A DNA stretch of 64,000 nt, taken from contig NC_069671.1 of assembly GCF_027244095.1 (NCBI RefSeq), forward strand, positions 992,001-1,056,000, read 5' to 3'. Source of the DNA: Hemicordylus capensis. Lineage: Eukaryota > Chordata > Lepidosauria > Squamata > Cordylidae. Below the pieces are notes generated by a model. The model was not told the DNA's origin. It saw only the letters and a program-made list of their open reading frames with translations, and did no database searches. The number at the start of each line of letters is the position of its first letter. The stretch's first letter is position 1. Made by a program: the position numbers and the translations under genes. Shown here in pieces: positions 44,031-53,972 of the stretch.

Positions 44031-45244
44031 CTGTGCAGAAATAACTCTTAAGTTATACAGATTAGAGCAGGGCCTGGTTTAGACCATCACAGTTCCAGGT
44101 AGTGAGAGGCTTCCGATGAGTGTGGCTGTACCCGTGAGCAGTGCGGTGAGGGGGGTGAGTGACACCCTGGGGTGGGTCGTCCGACACATTTTGTAGTGCT
44201 ACGGGGCCTTGTAGGTTTGGCGCAGCGTAGGGCCTTGGCATATCGCAATCCAGCCCTAGCACTAATTGTCACTCTGTGACAGCACCGTCACTTGTCAATG
44301 GCTTGATCCGAAGGGGAGAGTGTTGCAGGTAACCGCCGTCGATTTTGATGTAGATCTATTCGTCTAGATGTGTAATATGCAGTGGCAGCTGTTAACCTTT
44401 GATTTGACTGTCTGGGGCATGCGGAGTCAACTCCTCCAGGAGCAGAAGGAGGGCATACGAGGTCAAGGCGCAGCGTGCCGTCTGGGGAGAGGGGGAGCAC
44501 AGAGAGACTCTCCCGCAATGTTCTGTTTGCCCTCGCCTGGGCCGCTCGATAACACTTTCCAGCTGTTAGAGCCGTAAGAGGAGAGGAGATAATGGCCACT
44601 GAGCCAACTACATTACATTTTATGGTTTCGTCGCAATTATGCTGCATTTTATGGTGTCATAACATATTACGCTTTATGGCTTAATATCTGCTTTAATACG
44701 GAGGTGCTGATGCTCAGAATGTTAACGAGCAGAGCTGCTCCCGCTTGGAAGGGGAAGTGGGTCTCGACATAATGGAGGTGGGGAGGGCATGGCAATGGCG
44801 GCGGGCCGTTGCCCCTGACGGTCATCCAGGCAACTCTGCTCTCGCAACCTGTCACTCCCCTCCAACAAGGAGGAAGCAGCAGAACATTCCCGGGAGTGAC
44901 TTTGCATCTGAAGAACCCCCAACGGTGCAATTTCTCTGCATCAGGATTCTCCGCCTCGGCTCCCCGGTTGTTCTTGGACTACAACTCCCATCACCCTCAG
45001 CTGCAATGGCCTTTGTAGCCCAACACTGAGATTTCTGGCCTCGAAATTCTCCAAGACCTTTGGAAATGGGAGCATCGCCCAACTCTGCCAAGGCCCCAAT
45101 GAACTCTCACATACATCAGAAGCAATCAAGAGCCTTGTGGCATCAGAAAGACACACACATTGATGGGAGTGTTCGAGTTTGTGGGTCGAGAGTATTACGG
45201 TGGGCCTGCTCAGGCTGTGTGACACACAGCTGCTGGTGTGCTGC
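44031..45244. other. Intergenic with one partial MITE
   Basis: A partial hAT-like palindrome lies at about 44955-45035 (GGACTACAACTCCCATCACC). Nothing else was recognised. Confidence 0.5.
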
Positions 45245-45590
45245 AATGCGGCTCCCCGCAACAAACCTCCATAAATGCCCCCGTTTGCCTGGTCAGGGGT
45301 CACCGCAGCGCAGCTCTGTGCCGCAGTGACGCACGAGGAGACTCCCGCCCAGGAGTCTCCGGGCACGGGGGCTCCCCAGAAGGCCTCCTCGCCCACTTGT
45401 GCGGGGCATGCTGGGATTTCCGCGGGTCAAGTGCCCCCTGATCCCTCTCATGTCTCCGTGTTGGAACTGGCAATTGTGTGGGCAGCCATTCCAGCCCCCC
45501 AGGGCGGGCTAGCCACTCACGCACAGGCTGGACTCGCTCTGCCCGCCAAACCCCTGACGGCTCTCCAGACTGTGGGGAGCTTCCTCATCT
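45245..45590 (-). repeat. Unclassified GC-rich element (copy 2)
   Basis: Collinear with the reverse complement of 33490-33900. Shared blocks include GCCGCAGCGCAGCTC, CGAGGAGACTCCCGCC, GGGGCATGCTGGGA and AATTGTGTGGGCAGCC. Identity is about 70% by eye, so the family is old. Confidence 0.5.
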
Positions 45591-46042
45591 CAGCAGATGG
45601 CTGCTTCGCCTGGCTTTTGTGAAGCAAGGTTATGCTTTATACAATCCCGCCAAGATTGGGAGGTATTCAATATTTGGGAGGGGGTGTCTCCCCCACCCCC
45701 ACCCCCACCCCGTTCTGTTGAAATTGTTTACAGTGTTGAATATTCTGTGCCGAATGGTGTTTTCATGATGACTGTAAACCATCCGCGTTCCATGTTCCAG
45801 CAACCACTTGGCCTCTTCCCAAATCCCAACCTGGGCTCAGTCTGGGCAAGAAGAAGCAGATCCTTCTCAGACAAAAAGATCCCCCCAAGTGTCACCAGAG
45901 ACCATGTGCTCGTTGGATGCTGACTAGTTATCTTTTGTGCTTTGTTGTTTGGTTGTTTGTCCTGTAGTGAGCGTGAGAGTCAGAAAGGGAAGGGAGGGGA
46001 AAGAGTGAAGATGGAGTTGCTTCCGAAGAAAGCCTTTGTTAA
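45591..46042. other. Intergenic, no gene seen
   Basis: CCCCCA repeats near 45691-45712. No exon is recognised. Confidence 0.5.
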
Positions 46043-46177
46043 GTCAAGGCATCATCTCACACTGCACGGGAGGAGGCAATGGTAAACCACTCCTGTATTC
46101 TACCAAGAAAACCACAGGGCTCTGTGGTCGCCAGGAGTAGACACTGACCCAACGGCACAATCTTACCTTTCTTTAAG
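46043..46177 (+). repeat. Sauria SINE, 5'-truncated
   Basis: Retains GGCATCATCTCACACTGCAC and the Bov-B-like tail CAGGGCTCTGTGGTCGCCAG, ending ACCCAACGGCACAATC. Confidence 0.85.
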
Positions 46178-46649
46178 CCAGCTTAATATTTCTTGGTGTT
46201 TACAAGGGAAGCAGTTATAAAAGCTATGTTTAGAACGAAGCAAACCCCATTTCGCTCTCGTCTTTCCTCCCTTGTCCACCCCCTTCCCCTTCTCTTATGC
46301 ATGCAATTTCATTAACCCATGAGGATTAACCTCTCCTTAACAGCATGATTAGCCACGTTTCAGAATGCCATTTGTTTTTCATTTCCATCGAGAAGTAGGT
46401 ATGCTGCAATCTTTGGGAAATCAGTGCAAACTCTGGAGAGACATGACTGAAATCTCAATTTCATCTCACAATTGCAAACATCCTTTTTATTTGTCAGTTT
46501 GTTTCCGCATACCCTTAGAGGCTGGCATCCAGACCAACACTGCCCTCACATAGCGGACAAAGCTGTACACATGGACAGTTGCATGGATGCTAAGCAGGTC
46601 TTGGTGTGGTCAGTGTGTGGAGGGGAGACCCGTCTAGGACACCTTTGGG

Positions 46650-46848
46650 GATGGGGCCAAAGCTCAGGGGTAGAGCATCTGCTTTGCATGCAAAAGGTCT
46701 CCGGTTCAATCCCTAGATTTCAAGGCAGGGCTGGGAGAGACTCCTGCCTGCAACCTTGGAGAAGCCGCTGCCAGTCTGTGAAGACAATACTGAGCTAGAT
46801 GGACCAAGGGTCTGACTCGGTAGAAGGAAGCTTCCTGTGTTGCTAAGG
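46650..46848 (+). repeat. tRNA-type SINE without 5S head
   Basis: GGGATGGGGCCAAAGCTCAG, A box GCTCAGGGGTAGAGCATCTG, B box CCGGTTCAATCC, tail ATACTGAGCTAGATGGACCA. It begins exactly where the tRNA-like part starts in the chimeric copies. Confidence 0.85.
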
Positions 46849-47436
46849 GAGCTGTACAGGGTTGATCACAATGTAAGATAAAGATACTGGAGCTTTACCA
46901 TACTGCTGTCATGTCACTTTAATTCTGCATCTTGAGCAGGTGGATTGCAAGTAGGGATGCAGCTGCTCGGGCAATGAAAGTCATCGAGCAAGACCGTGTT
47001 CCCCTCTTCCTTGTCAGAAATGCAAACTTGGGTTGCTTCCACACCAGAGCCCTTTAGCATGGTCGAGGCCTTCCCAATGGCCCACACCATCCCCAATGCA
47101 ATAATCTGGGGGTGGGTTCTGTTACAAGAAGTCAAGGACCCTTTTCTGGTCTTGCGGAGCTTGAAGCTCGTGTAGTTATTCACTTGGAAGAGTGGTCTGG
47201 GTTGCCAGCCACAAAGGGTGGAGGAGACGCCTTGTAACAGAAGGCAGGAAGAAGAATGGCGATCAAGATCAGTTGTAATCCAATATTCAGTTATGGAACA
47301 AATTGTTGGAATAGCAAGAGCAGCCTATAATTCCCAGCTAGAAAGCAAAGGGCTTTGCTGAGATGCTGGGGGGCGGGGGATACCAGCACTGCATCTCTGC
47401 GGCCCCTCAGTACCTCTCGGCCCTACTCCTCCTGGC
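46849..47436. other. Intergenic, no gene supported
   Basis: A minus-strand stretch at 46914-47183 is open for 89 codons but lacks a clear start and family. It is not called. Confidence 0.45.
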
Positions 47437-47439
47437 AAA

Positions 47440-47645
47440 AAGTAAAAGTAAAGTTGTGCCTTCCAGTCGGTGTTGACTCCTGGTGCCCACAGAGCCCAGA
47501 GCAGCGGTGTAGGAAGGTGCTGAAAGGCATCATCATCTCCGACTGCGCGGGAGGTGGCCATGGTCAACCCCTCCTGGATTCTACCCAAGACAACCACGGG
47601 GCTTCTCGGGGGGCGCCAGGAGTCGACGGCACACTTTACAGTCAT
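47440..47645. repeat. Two Sauria SINE fragments, tails outward
   Basis: 47440-47501 is the antisense Bov-B-like tail (GTTGTGCCTTCCAGTCGGTG). At 47502 it joins a sense copy (GGTGCTGAAAGGCATCATCA to GCCAGGAGTCGACGGCAC). The two tails form an inverted repeat of about 45 bp. Confidence 0.75.
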
Positions 47646-47929
47646 TCACACAAAAAGTCTGTACGTGGGTAAAGACACCTCTATGCACAGACAAAGTCAC
47701 ATATCTGAACCGGGTCACAGAGACAGGTACACATGTACAGTGCAGACACCGCTGTGCTCAGACAACAGCGTGTGGGGCTGGAATGGAAGGTCTGTGCCAG
47801 GGTTTTGTACACGACAGCAGAACAGCTCCCTCACTGTGGGGTATTGAAAATCAACCCTCACCAGAGGCAGGGAGGGCCCGAGAGGCAGTCCAGTACTTCC
47901 ACTCCCTCCCCTCTAGGGGTTCAGCAGGG
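47646..47929. other. Intergenic, no gene seen
   Basis: Nothing recognised apart from repeat flanks. Confidence 0.45.
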
Positions 47930-48215
47930 ACATGGGAAGCTGCCATAGACTGAGTCAGACCCTTGGTCTATCTAGCTCCGTATTGCAGCGGCTTCTCCAA
48001 GGTTGCAGGCAGGAGTCTCTCTCAGCCCTATCCTGGAGAAACCTGGGAGGGAACTGGGAACCTCCTGCTCTTCCCAGAGCGGCTCCATCATCCCCTGAGG
48101 GGAATAACTTCCAGTGCTCACCCATGTAGTCTCCCATTCACAGGCAACCAGGGCAGACCCTGCTTAGCTAAGGGGACAAGTCCTGCTTGCTACCACCAGA
48201 CCAGCTCTCTCCTCT
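47930..48215 (-). repeat. 5S/tRNA chimeric SINE, antisense, full
   Basis: On the minus strand: AGCTAAGCAGGGTCTGCCCT and GTGAATGGGAGACTACATGG (5S-like), then the tRNA-like part and tail GGTCTGACTCAGTCTATGGC. Confidence 0.85.
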
Positions 48216-49097
48216 CTAATGGGAAACCTTTAATGGGAGATTGGAGGAGCTTCCGATCTCCCTCTCCGCCAGCACCTTGAAGAACTGAGCCTGGAACTAA
48301 ATTCCTAAGTTGTGGCGTTGATTTCAGATCTGCATCACATGCTCTGATCTCCTTGTTCCCAGGAAGACCCTGGTAGGTGCACCATGTGAAGGTAGGATCC
48401 TATGTTCAGGAGCACATCAGCTTTGCGCATGTGCAACCAGGGAGGATCAATCTCCACTCGCAAGGGTGCCAAGCTGCAGGGCAAAGGCAGTCCTCTGCCT
48501 TACCCTCCCAAGAGCGGCTGCTAGCCAGAGTAAACCATACCAAGCCAGATGGACCAAGTGCTGGGCTCAGTAGGCAGCAGTTCCATGTGACGGCAGAGAT
48601 GCCCTCTCTTAAACCAGGCCTGCCCTCAAGGACGGGAGTCTGCTATGGCAACGGGTCCTCCTCCGCGCCAGTCAACAAAGCCACGGAGTCCTTCTAAGAG
48701 GGGCAGAGAAGAGGAGAGATGGATGCAGGAGGAGGGATGTCTGTGGGGTCCACCTTGAGGTGCCAAGAACGGGTTTTGGGCAGCCAGACTGCCGAAGGCC
48801 CATCTCCAAGCCGCCGCCGCCGCCGCCGATTCACGGAGCCCTTTCGGGAAGTAAATGGCTGTGTGGCTCAGCCGGAGGCCACCAGCCGAGCCCTCCCTCC
48901 TTTTCCAGCAGCAGCCGCCTCTCCGCTGTCATGGAGACAGCGGCACAAACATGACCGTGTTGGAAACTCAGCTGGCTCACCCAGTTTCAGCAGACATTTG
49001 CTGCCCTGCGTCTGAATGCACAGAGACCGAGGAAGCTGCCACCTCCTCAGCCGGAGCCTTGGTCCTTCTCGCTCAGGATGGCCACCTGCGGTGATCT
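48216..49097. other. Intergenic, GC-rich near 48.8 kb
   Basis: A SINE tail scrap at 48525-48590 (AGCCAGATGGACCAAGTGCT). A (CCG)n run near 48811-48828. No gene supported. Confidence 0.5.
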
Positions 49098-49262
49098 GGG
49101 AGCCTGGAGCCCCTAAAGGCCTTTGGAGGGCCCCCGCCGCAAATCAGGCGTCATTTATTAACACGGAGGTTCTGGAGGGCACAAACCACACCACCCAGGA
49201 CAAGACGGAAGAGGGTTGGGGGGCTTCCCCAGGGGGTGTGGAAGCCCTGGGCTAGGAGCGCC
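49098..49262 (+). repeat. Unclassified GC-rich dispersed repeat (copy 3)
   Basis: GGAGCCTGGAGCCCCTAAAG, GGTTCTGGAGGGCACAAACC, ACCACCCAGGACAAGACGGA and GTGTGGAAGCCCTGGGCTAG. Same family as 5915 and 7333. Confidence 0.65.
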
Positions 49263-49264
49263 TC

Positions 49265-49522
49265 TGACCGATGGGCTGTGGCTTCTCCAAGGTTACAGGC
49301 AGGGGTCTCTCTCGGCCCTCTATGGAGACGCCAGGGACTCAGGAGGGAACGCGGAACCTTCCGCATGCAAGCATATGGATGCTCTTCCCCAAGCAGCCCC
49401 ATCCCCTGAGGAATATCTTACCATGCTCATGCATGGTCTCCCACTCAAATGCAAACCAGGGCAGACCCTGCTTAGCAAAGGGCGATTCATGCCTGCTACC
49501 GCCAGACCAGCTCTCCCATTGG
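49265..49522 (-). repeat. 5S/tRNA chimeric SINE, antisense
   Basis: On the minus strand the 5S-like head reads TTGCTAAGCAGGGTCTGCCC and TTTGAGTGGGAGACCATGCA. The C-box GGGAGACC is intact. Confidence 0.85.
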
Positions 49523-49754
49523 ACAGCTGCTCAAATTGCCCTTGGAAGAAGAAACCTGCATCACACACGAGACATGATCTGTATGTCAACATACAATATC
49601 ATGCCTCTGGTATGCTATTGTATTGGCATCAGCTTCTGTCTTGGATTTGCTGGTACATTCTGTTGGGAAACGTGCTTTAATTCAGATCATCCCAGTTAAG
49701 CGGCTCAGCAGCAGTCTTACTGATTTTCTCCACTACAGCGGCAGCCCTGTGCAA

Positions 49755-49922
49755 AAACACAGCCAAACATGACCCTGGCTATTTCTGGTGCTGCCTCCCT
49801 TGTGTTTGCTTCTTAGACTCTGTGGGCCCCTTTGGGACAGGCAACTGGCTTCTCCGCCAGTTTGCAATGCAAACCACTTTCAGAAAGTTTTTTGGCTGTT
49901 GTTGGAAAAACGATATATAGGC
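49755..49922 (+). mobile_element. L2/CR1-like LINE 3' end
   Basis: GCTATTTCTGGTGCTGCCTC, TAGACTCTGTGGGCCCCTTT and the end GTTGGAAAAACGATATATAG. Confidence 0.65.
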
Positions 49923-50239
49923 CGCTGTCAGCCTTTTAAAAATCCCCTTCTTTCCCTGCCCTCTGCTTTGTCTTCCCCACTTGAGAAAGAATTCTGTGGC
50001 ACTCAAAAAGGAGCTTGCTGTTGTGCACCTTCAGGATGGTCCTAATAAAGATCATGTGTTGCTTGCTGCTGTTTCAATTAAATCCTAAACACACGCTTCC
50101 TCGGAAAATAAATCCCACTGAACTTCAGAAGTGGGTCTTACCCAAGAGGTGCTGAAAAATAATAACCAGCAAATCGGGCTATAAAGGATGGGGAGGGGAA
50201 ATCTGCACAAGTCAGTCGAATCAATAAATCAGTCTTTCT

Positions 50240-50700
50240 TGTAAGACATGGGTTGCCCGATGAGGCAAGGCTACAACACCTGGGGCTTCTTAGTTTAGAA
50301 AAAAGACGACTGCGGGGAGACATGATAGAGGTCTATGAAATCATGAATGGAGTGGAGAAAGTGGCTAGAGAGGAATTCTCTCTCACACATAACACTAGAA
50401 CCAGGGGTCATCCCATGAAATTGATTGCCAGGAAATCTAGGACCAGCAAACGGAAGTACTTTTTCACACAATGCATAATTGACTTGTGGAATTCTCTGCC
50501 ACAAGATGTGGCGACAGTCAACAACCTGGAGGGCTTTAAGAGGGATTTGGATCACTTCATGGAGGAGAGGTCTATCAGCGGCTACTAGTCGGAGAGCTGT
50601 GGGCCACCTCCAACCTCAAAGGCAGGATGTCTCGGAGTAACAGCAGGAGAGAGGGCATGCCGTCAACTCTTGTCTGTGGCTTCCAGCAGCATCTGATAGG
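50240..50700 (+). mobile_element. CR1-group LINE, C-terminal coding fragment
   Basis: An open frame at 50253-50588 encodes LLSLEKRRLRGDMIEVYEIM, TRTRGHPMKL, KYFFTQCIIDLWNSLPQDV and FKRDLDHFMEERSISGY, then a stop. This is the standard C-terminal end of CR1/L2/Rex-type reverse transcriptase proteins. It is open over 111 codons, so fairly young, but 5'-truncated. Confidence 0.85.
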
Positions 50701-50726
50701 CCACTGTGCGAAACTTATGTTAACTT

Positions 50727-51250
50727 GGACTACAGCTCCCATCATCCCCAGCCACAAGGAGGGCCAAAGGTAATTGTGGCTGGGGATCACTCCCTGTCCT
50801 CTCTCTAACAGGGATTCCCTCCCCAGATGTTGTTGACTACAACTCCCAGCATCCCCCGCTGCAGCGGCCTTTGGCTGGGGATTCTGGGAGTTGTAGTCAA
50901 CCACCTCTGGGAATCCCTATCTGAGGGGACACTGGTGGTCCCCTGATGTTGCTGGACTACAAGTCTGACAACCCCTGCGTGCTGCGTGACCCACATGCAA
51001 GTGGCTCCTCCGTTCTTGTGGGACTGCAGCCACCACAATGGGGCAGGCAGGGGATGATGGGTGTTGTAGTCCAACCACCGCTGCTGGAGAGCGAGCCTCT
51101 TGCTGAGCCAAAGGAGCCAAGACAGTCTCTAGCCTGGGGTCCCGAGGTGTTTTTGGACTACCATCCCCATCACCCTCAACCACAGTGGCCAAAGGCAGGG
51201 ATGATGGGAATGGTAGTCCAGCCACATCTGGGGACCCGAGGCTGAGATCC
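50727..51250. repeat. Cluster of four palindromic MITEs
   Basis: Copies at about 50727-50790, 50802-50932, 50936-51090 and 51135-51250. The second has AACAGGGATTCCC arms and CAGTGT-type ends like the hAT MITE at 24711. It carries ACTACAACTCCCAGCATCCC at 50836-50855 and its inverse near 50880-50898. The others use GGACTACARCTCCCATCATC-type cores. Confidence 0.75.
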
Positions 51251-51279
51251 CCTGGTGGTCTCTAGGATCCAGCCTTGGC

Positions 51280-52460
51280 CTCGATTCCTCCGCGGGGGGG
51301 GGGGGTGTTGCATTGCTCAATGAATGATTCACCCCTCCCCTCCACTGAGGGCAAAAGGCTAAGGGCGGAAGCGGCTTCAGCAGCTACGGAAAGCGCCCGG
51401 CGACATTCTCCCCCCCCCGCCTGCCCTCCCTCCGCGCCACAGCTGGGGCGTCGTGCGCGTGCTGCTGCGGGGGTTGCCGGAGCAACCAGCGGCGCCCTTT
51501 GAGCTGCGGGAGTTCTTCGCGGGCAGAGCGAGCTGCGCGAAGGGGCAGCGCGCAGCAAGGGGGAGAGAGGCGCCTGGGGGGCAGCGGAGAGAGACACGCC
51601 CCCCCCCCCGGAGGCGAGCGAGCATCCCCGCAGGGAAGCCCCCACCAGCCCCCCCCCCCCACTGGGCTGGGCTCCACTCTCTCCCCTGGAGGAGGAGGGG
51701 GCAGGTGCTCCCCCTGGGGGGCTGAGAGTCTGTCTGTGGGGCAGCCCCACTCAGGGGCCAGGGGGGAGGCCTCCTCCTCCTCCTGCTGAGCCAGGGGCCC
51801 CCGTAATTTGGGAGCCTGGTGCCCGCCCGCCTGTGGTGCAGCAGCTCCAACTAGTCCTTGGCTCCTTGCAGGCGCCCTTCTTGTTCCTTGCAGGCTGCTT
51901 CTCACCTGGGCAAGCTCGCCTTCCCCGCTTCCTTCCTCGGCCAGGGAGCCGGAGGAGGAGGAGGAGGAGGCTTGGCACACCTCACTCAGCCCCCCCCCCT
52001 GCCCCAGAGGAGAGGAGCCACTCCGTACTAGCCCCTGGCACCTGCTGCCCAGGGCGGGCTAGCTGCCGGGGGGGGGAGGCGGCCTCCCCGCAGGGACGGT
52101 GGTGGTCGCAGCGTTGCCCGGCGGGGGGACGGAGTGGCAGGGCAGCCGTGCCAAGATGCCCGTCAACCCGAAGACGGACCCCCGCTACTTTGTGGTCATC
52201 CAGCCCCTGCCCATCCCCACCCAGCAGGGCCGGAAGGTCCAGGCCCGCTGCAGCACCGTCTACAACTGCTGGGACAGCACCCGGCAGCAGGTCTTCCTGC
52301 AGAACTATCGCCGGAGGACCAGGCAGCTCACCCAGCAGGGCTACTTCACGCCCGGCTGCAAACCCTACCAGGATTTTGCAGACCCTCTTTACCTGGAGCC
52401 CAAGAAAGTGACTCTTTTCGGTCTGGGACAGCTGCCCCCGGTACGTGCAGCCGCGCGCTC
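51280..52460 (+). promoter_or_regulatory. CpG-rich promoter of the downstream gene
   Basis: High GC with many CpG dinucleotides (for example GGGGCGTCGTGCGCGTGCTG near 51445), many SP1-like GC boxes and G/C runs, and few repeats. It contains the first coding exon at 52156-52440. Long frames open on both strands are low-complexity and are ascribed to composition. Confidence 0.7.
52156..52440 (+). CDS. CCDC60: First coding exon, probably CCDC60 by position
   Basis: ATG with A at -3 opens a 95-codon exon that ends in phase 0 before GTACGT. The peptide starts MPVNPKTDPRYFVVIQPLPI, continues through VQARCSTVYNCWDSTRQQVF, RRRTRQLTQQGYFTPG and KPYQDFADPLYLEPKK, and ends VTLFGLGQLPP. It is basic, with no signal peptide or membrane segment, and ordinary codon use. 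The promoter, strong donor and sensible composition make it a real exon. The name rests on gene order: CCDC60, a coiled-coil protein of unknown role, follows HSPB8 in human. The peptide does not match the human CCDC60 N-terminus I remember (MTKVPATKKLQSS), so it may be a longer reptile N-terminus or another gene. Confidence 0.5.
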
Positions 52461-52479
52461 TCGGTTTATTTTATGTTAT

Positions 52480-52745
52480 TTATTATTGATTTATTCGATT
52501 TCTATACCGCCCTCCCAAAAATGGCTCAGGGTAGTTTACATGGAGAAATAACAAAGAAATAAGATGGACCCTGGACCCCGAAGGGCTCATAATCTAAAAA
52601 GCAGCATCAGAAAGACCCCAGCAACAGTCACTGGAGGTCCTGTGCTGGGGGTGGATTGGGCCAGTTACACTCCCCCTGCTAAATAAAGAGAATCACCACA
52701 TTAAAAGGTGCCTCTTTGCCCAGTTATTGCGGGGTTCCTTCCGTT
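52480..52745 (-). mobile_element. L2/CR1-like LINE 3' end, antisense
   Basis: TTTCTATACCGCCCTCCCAA, CCCGAAGGGCTCATAATCTA and AGAGAATCACCACATTAAAA. It mirrors 53565-53805. Confidence 0.8.
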
Positions 52746-52865
52746 GGGCATAGATATCGGACCTAATTAAGCGTAGTGGTCACTTTCTCTGTGAAGCCAC
52801 AGGTGGTGTTTGCTTGTTTTGTTTTGTTTTGAAAGAGAGAGAGAGAGAGAACTGGGGCTGCAATA

Positions 52866-53310
52866 GGAGCATAGGAGGCTGCCTAGCTTCATACCGAGTC
52901 CGGCCCTTGGTCCATCTCGCTCAGGATTGTCTGCAATGCACTGACTGGCAGCGGCTTCTCCCAGGTGGCAGGCAGGAGTCACTCCCAGCCGGACCTGGAG
53001 AGGCTGCCAGGGAGGGACTCCGGGACCTTTTGCATGCCGGCAGGCAGGGGCTCTTCCACTGAGCTACGACCTCATCCCCTAAGGGGAATAACCGGCAGCA
53101 CTCACATGCATTATTTATTTATTTTATTATTTTTACATTTTAGATCCCGCTCTTCCTCCAAGGAGCCCAGAGCAGTGTACTGCATACTTAAGTTTCTCCT
53201 CACAACAACCCTGCGAAGTAGGCTAGGCTGAGAGAGAAGGGACTGTCTCCCATCCAAATGCAACTCAGGGCAGGACTGTGCTTAGCAAAGGGGGCCATTC
53301 ATGTTTGGGA
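52866..53310 (-). repeat. 5S/tRNA chimeric SINE split by a CORE-SINE
   Basis: The tail and tRNA-like part are at 52866-53108, the 5S-like head (on the minus strand AAGCACAGTCCTGCCCTGAG, TTTGGATGGGAGACAG) at 53245-53310. The head keeps GGATGGGAGAC. Confidence 0.8.
53109..53244 (-). repeat. CORE-SINE/L2-tail fragment inserted in a SINE
   Basis: On the minus strand: CCTACTTCGCAGGGTTGTTG, GCTCCTTGGAGGAAGAGCGG, GATCTAAAATG and an A/T-rich tail. It separates the two halves of the 5S/tRNA SINE. Confidence 0.8.
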
Positions 53311-53564
53311 CCACAAAGCAGGCTCTCACTGTACTGCCCAGAAGGTGACTCCTCCAGTTCTGTGTAGTATGACAGCTTCCCTGCACTGCTGAGCCTGTTA
53401 CATTCGTGGAGAGGTTTAGGAGGTCGGAGAATTGCATGCAGGCACCTTTCCCACCTTCTCCACATCCCACTGCCTGAACCAGAGCTCCACCCAACCACCC
53501 CTTGGAGATCCAGGGCTGCAGCAAAAGACCTGCTGGTCTAAGCTGGGGCCTAGCCTGGTGAACT

Positions 53565-53805
53565 GTCAAACCCCTGCTAACTGGGCAAAGAGGCAGGACC
53601 TTTTTAACGTGGTGATTCTCCTTTTTGAGCAGGGGGAGAGCAACTGGCCCTCTCCACCCCCCGCACAGCATCCCTCCAGGGGTCTATCTTACGTTCCTTT
53701 TTTAGATTGTGAGCCCTTTTGTTTGTTTATTATTTCTCTGTATAAACCACCCTGAGCCATTTTTGGAAGGGCGGTATAGAAATCAAACAAGCAAACCAAC
53801 CAAAC
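53565..53805 (+). mobile_element. L2/CR1-like LINE 3' end, sense
   Basis: GCTAACTGGGCAAAGAGGCA, GGGGAGAGCAACTGGCCCTC, AGATTGTGAGCCCTT and GGCGGTATAGAAATC. Confidence 0.8.
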
Positions 53806-53831
53806 AAACAAATGGTGTCTTTGTTCCCTTA

Positions 53832-53972
53832 GGCTAGGGCTGCACAACTTGGGTCCTCCAGCTCTTGTGGGACTGCAACGCCCATAATCTACAGCCAGTG
53901 GCCAACAGTCAGGGATGATGGGAGCTGTAGTTCCACAACAGCTGGAGGGCCCAAGGTGTGCAGCCTAGGCCA
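53832..53972. repeat. Palindromic MITE, TAGGGCTGCACAACTTGGG type
   Basis: TAGGGCTGCACAACTTGGGT and TCCAGCTCTTGTGGGACTGC face GTAGTTCCACAACAGCTGGA and CCCAAGGTGTGCAGCCTA. Confidence 0.75.

Noticed and set aside
46914-47183. Minus-strand 89-codon frame
   Set aside because: No ATG in good context, no splice sites and no family.
51262-51980. Long frames on both strands in the CpG-rich promoter
   Set aside because: Stop codons are rare in such GC-rich DNA. The products are Ala/Gly/Pro/Arg runs.
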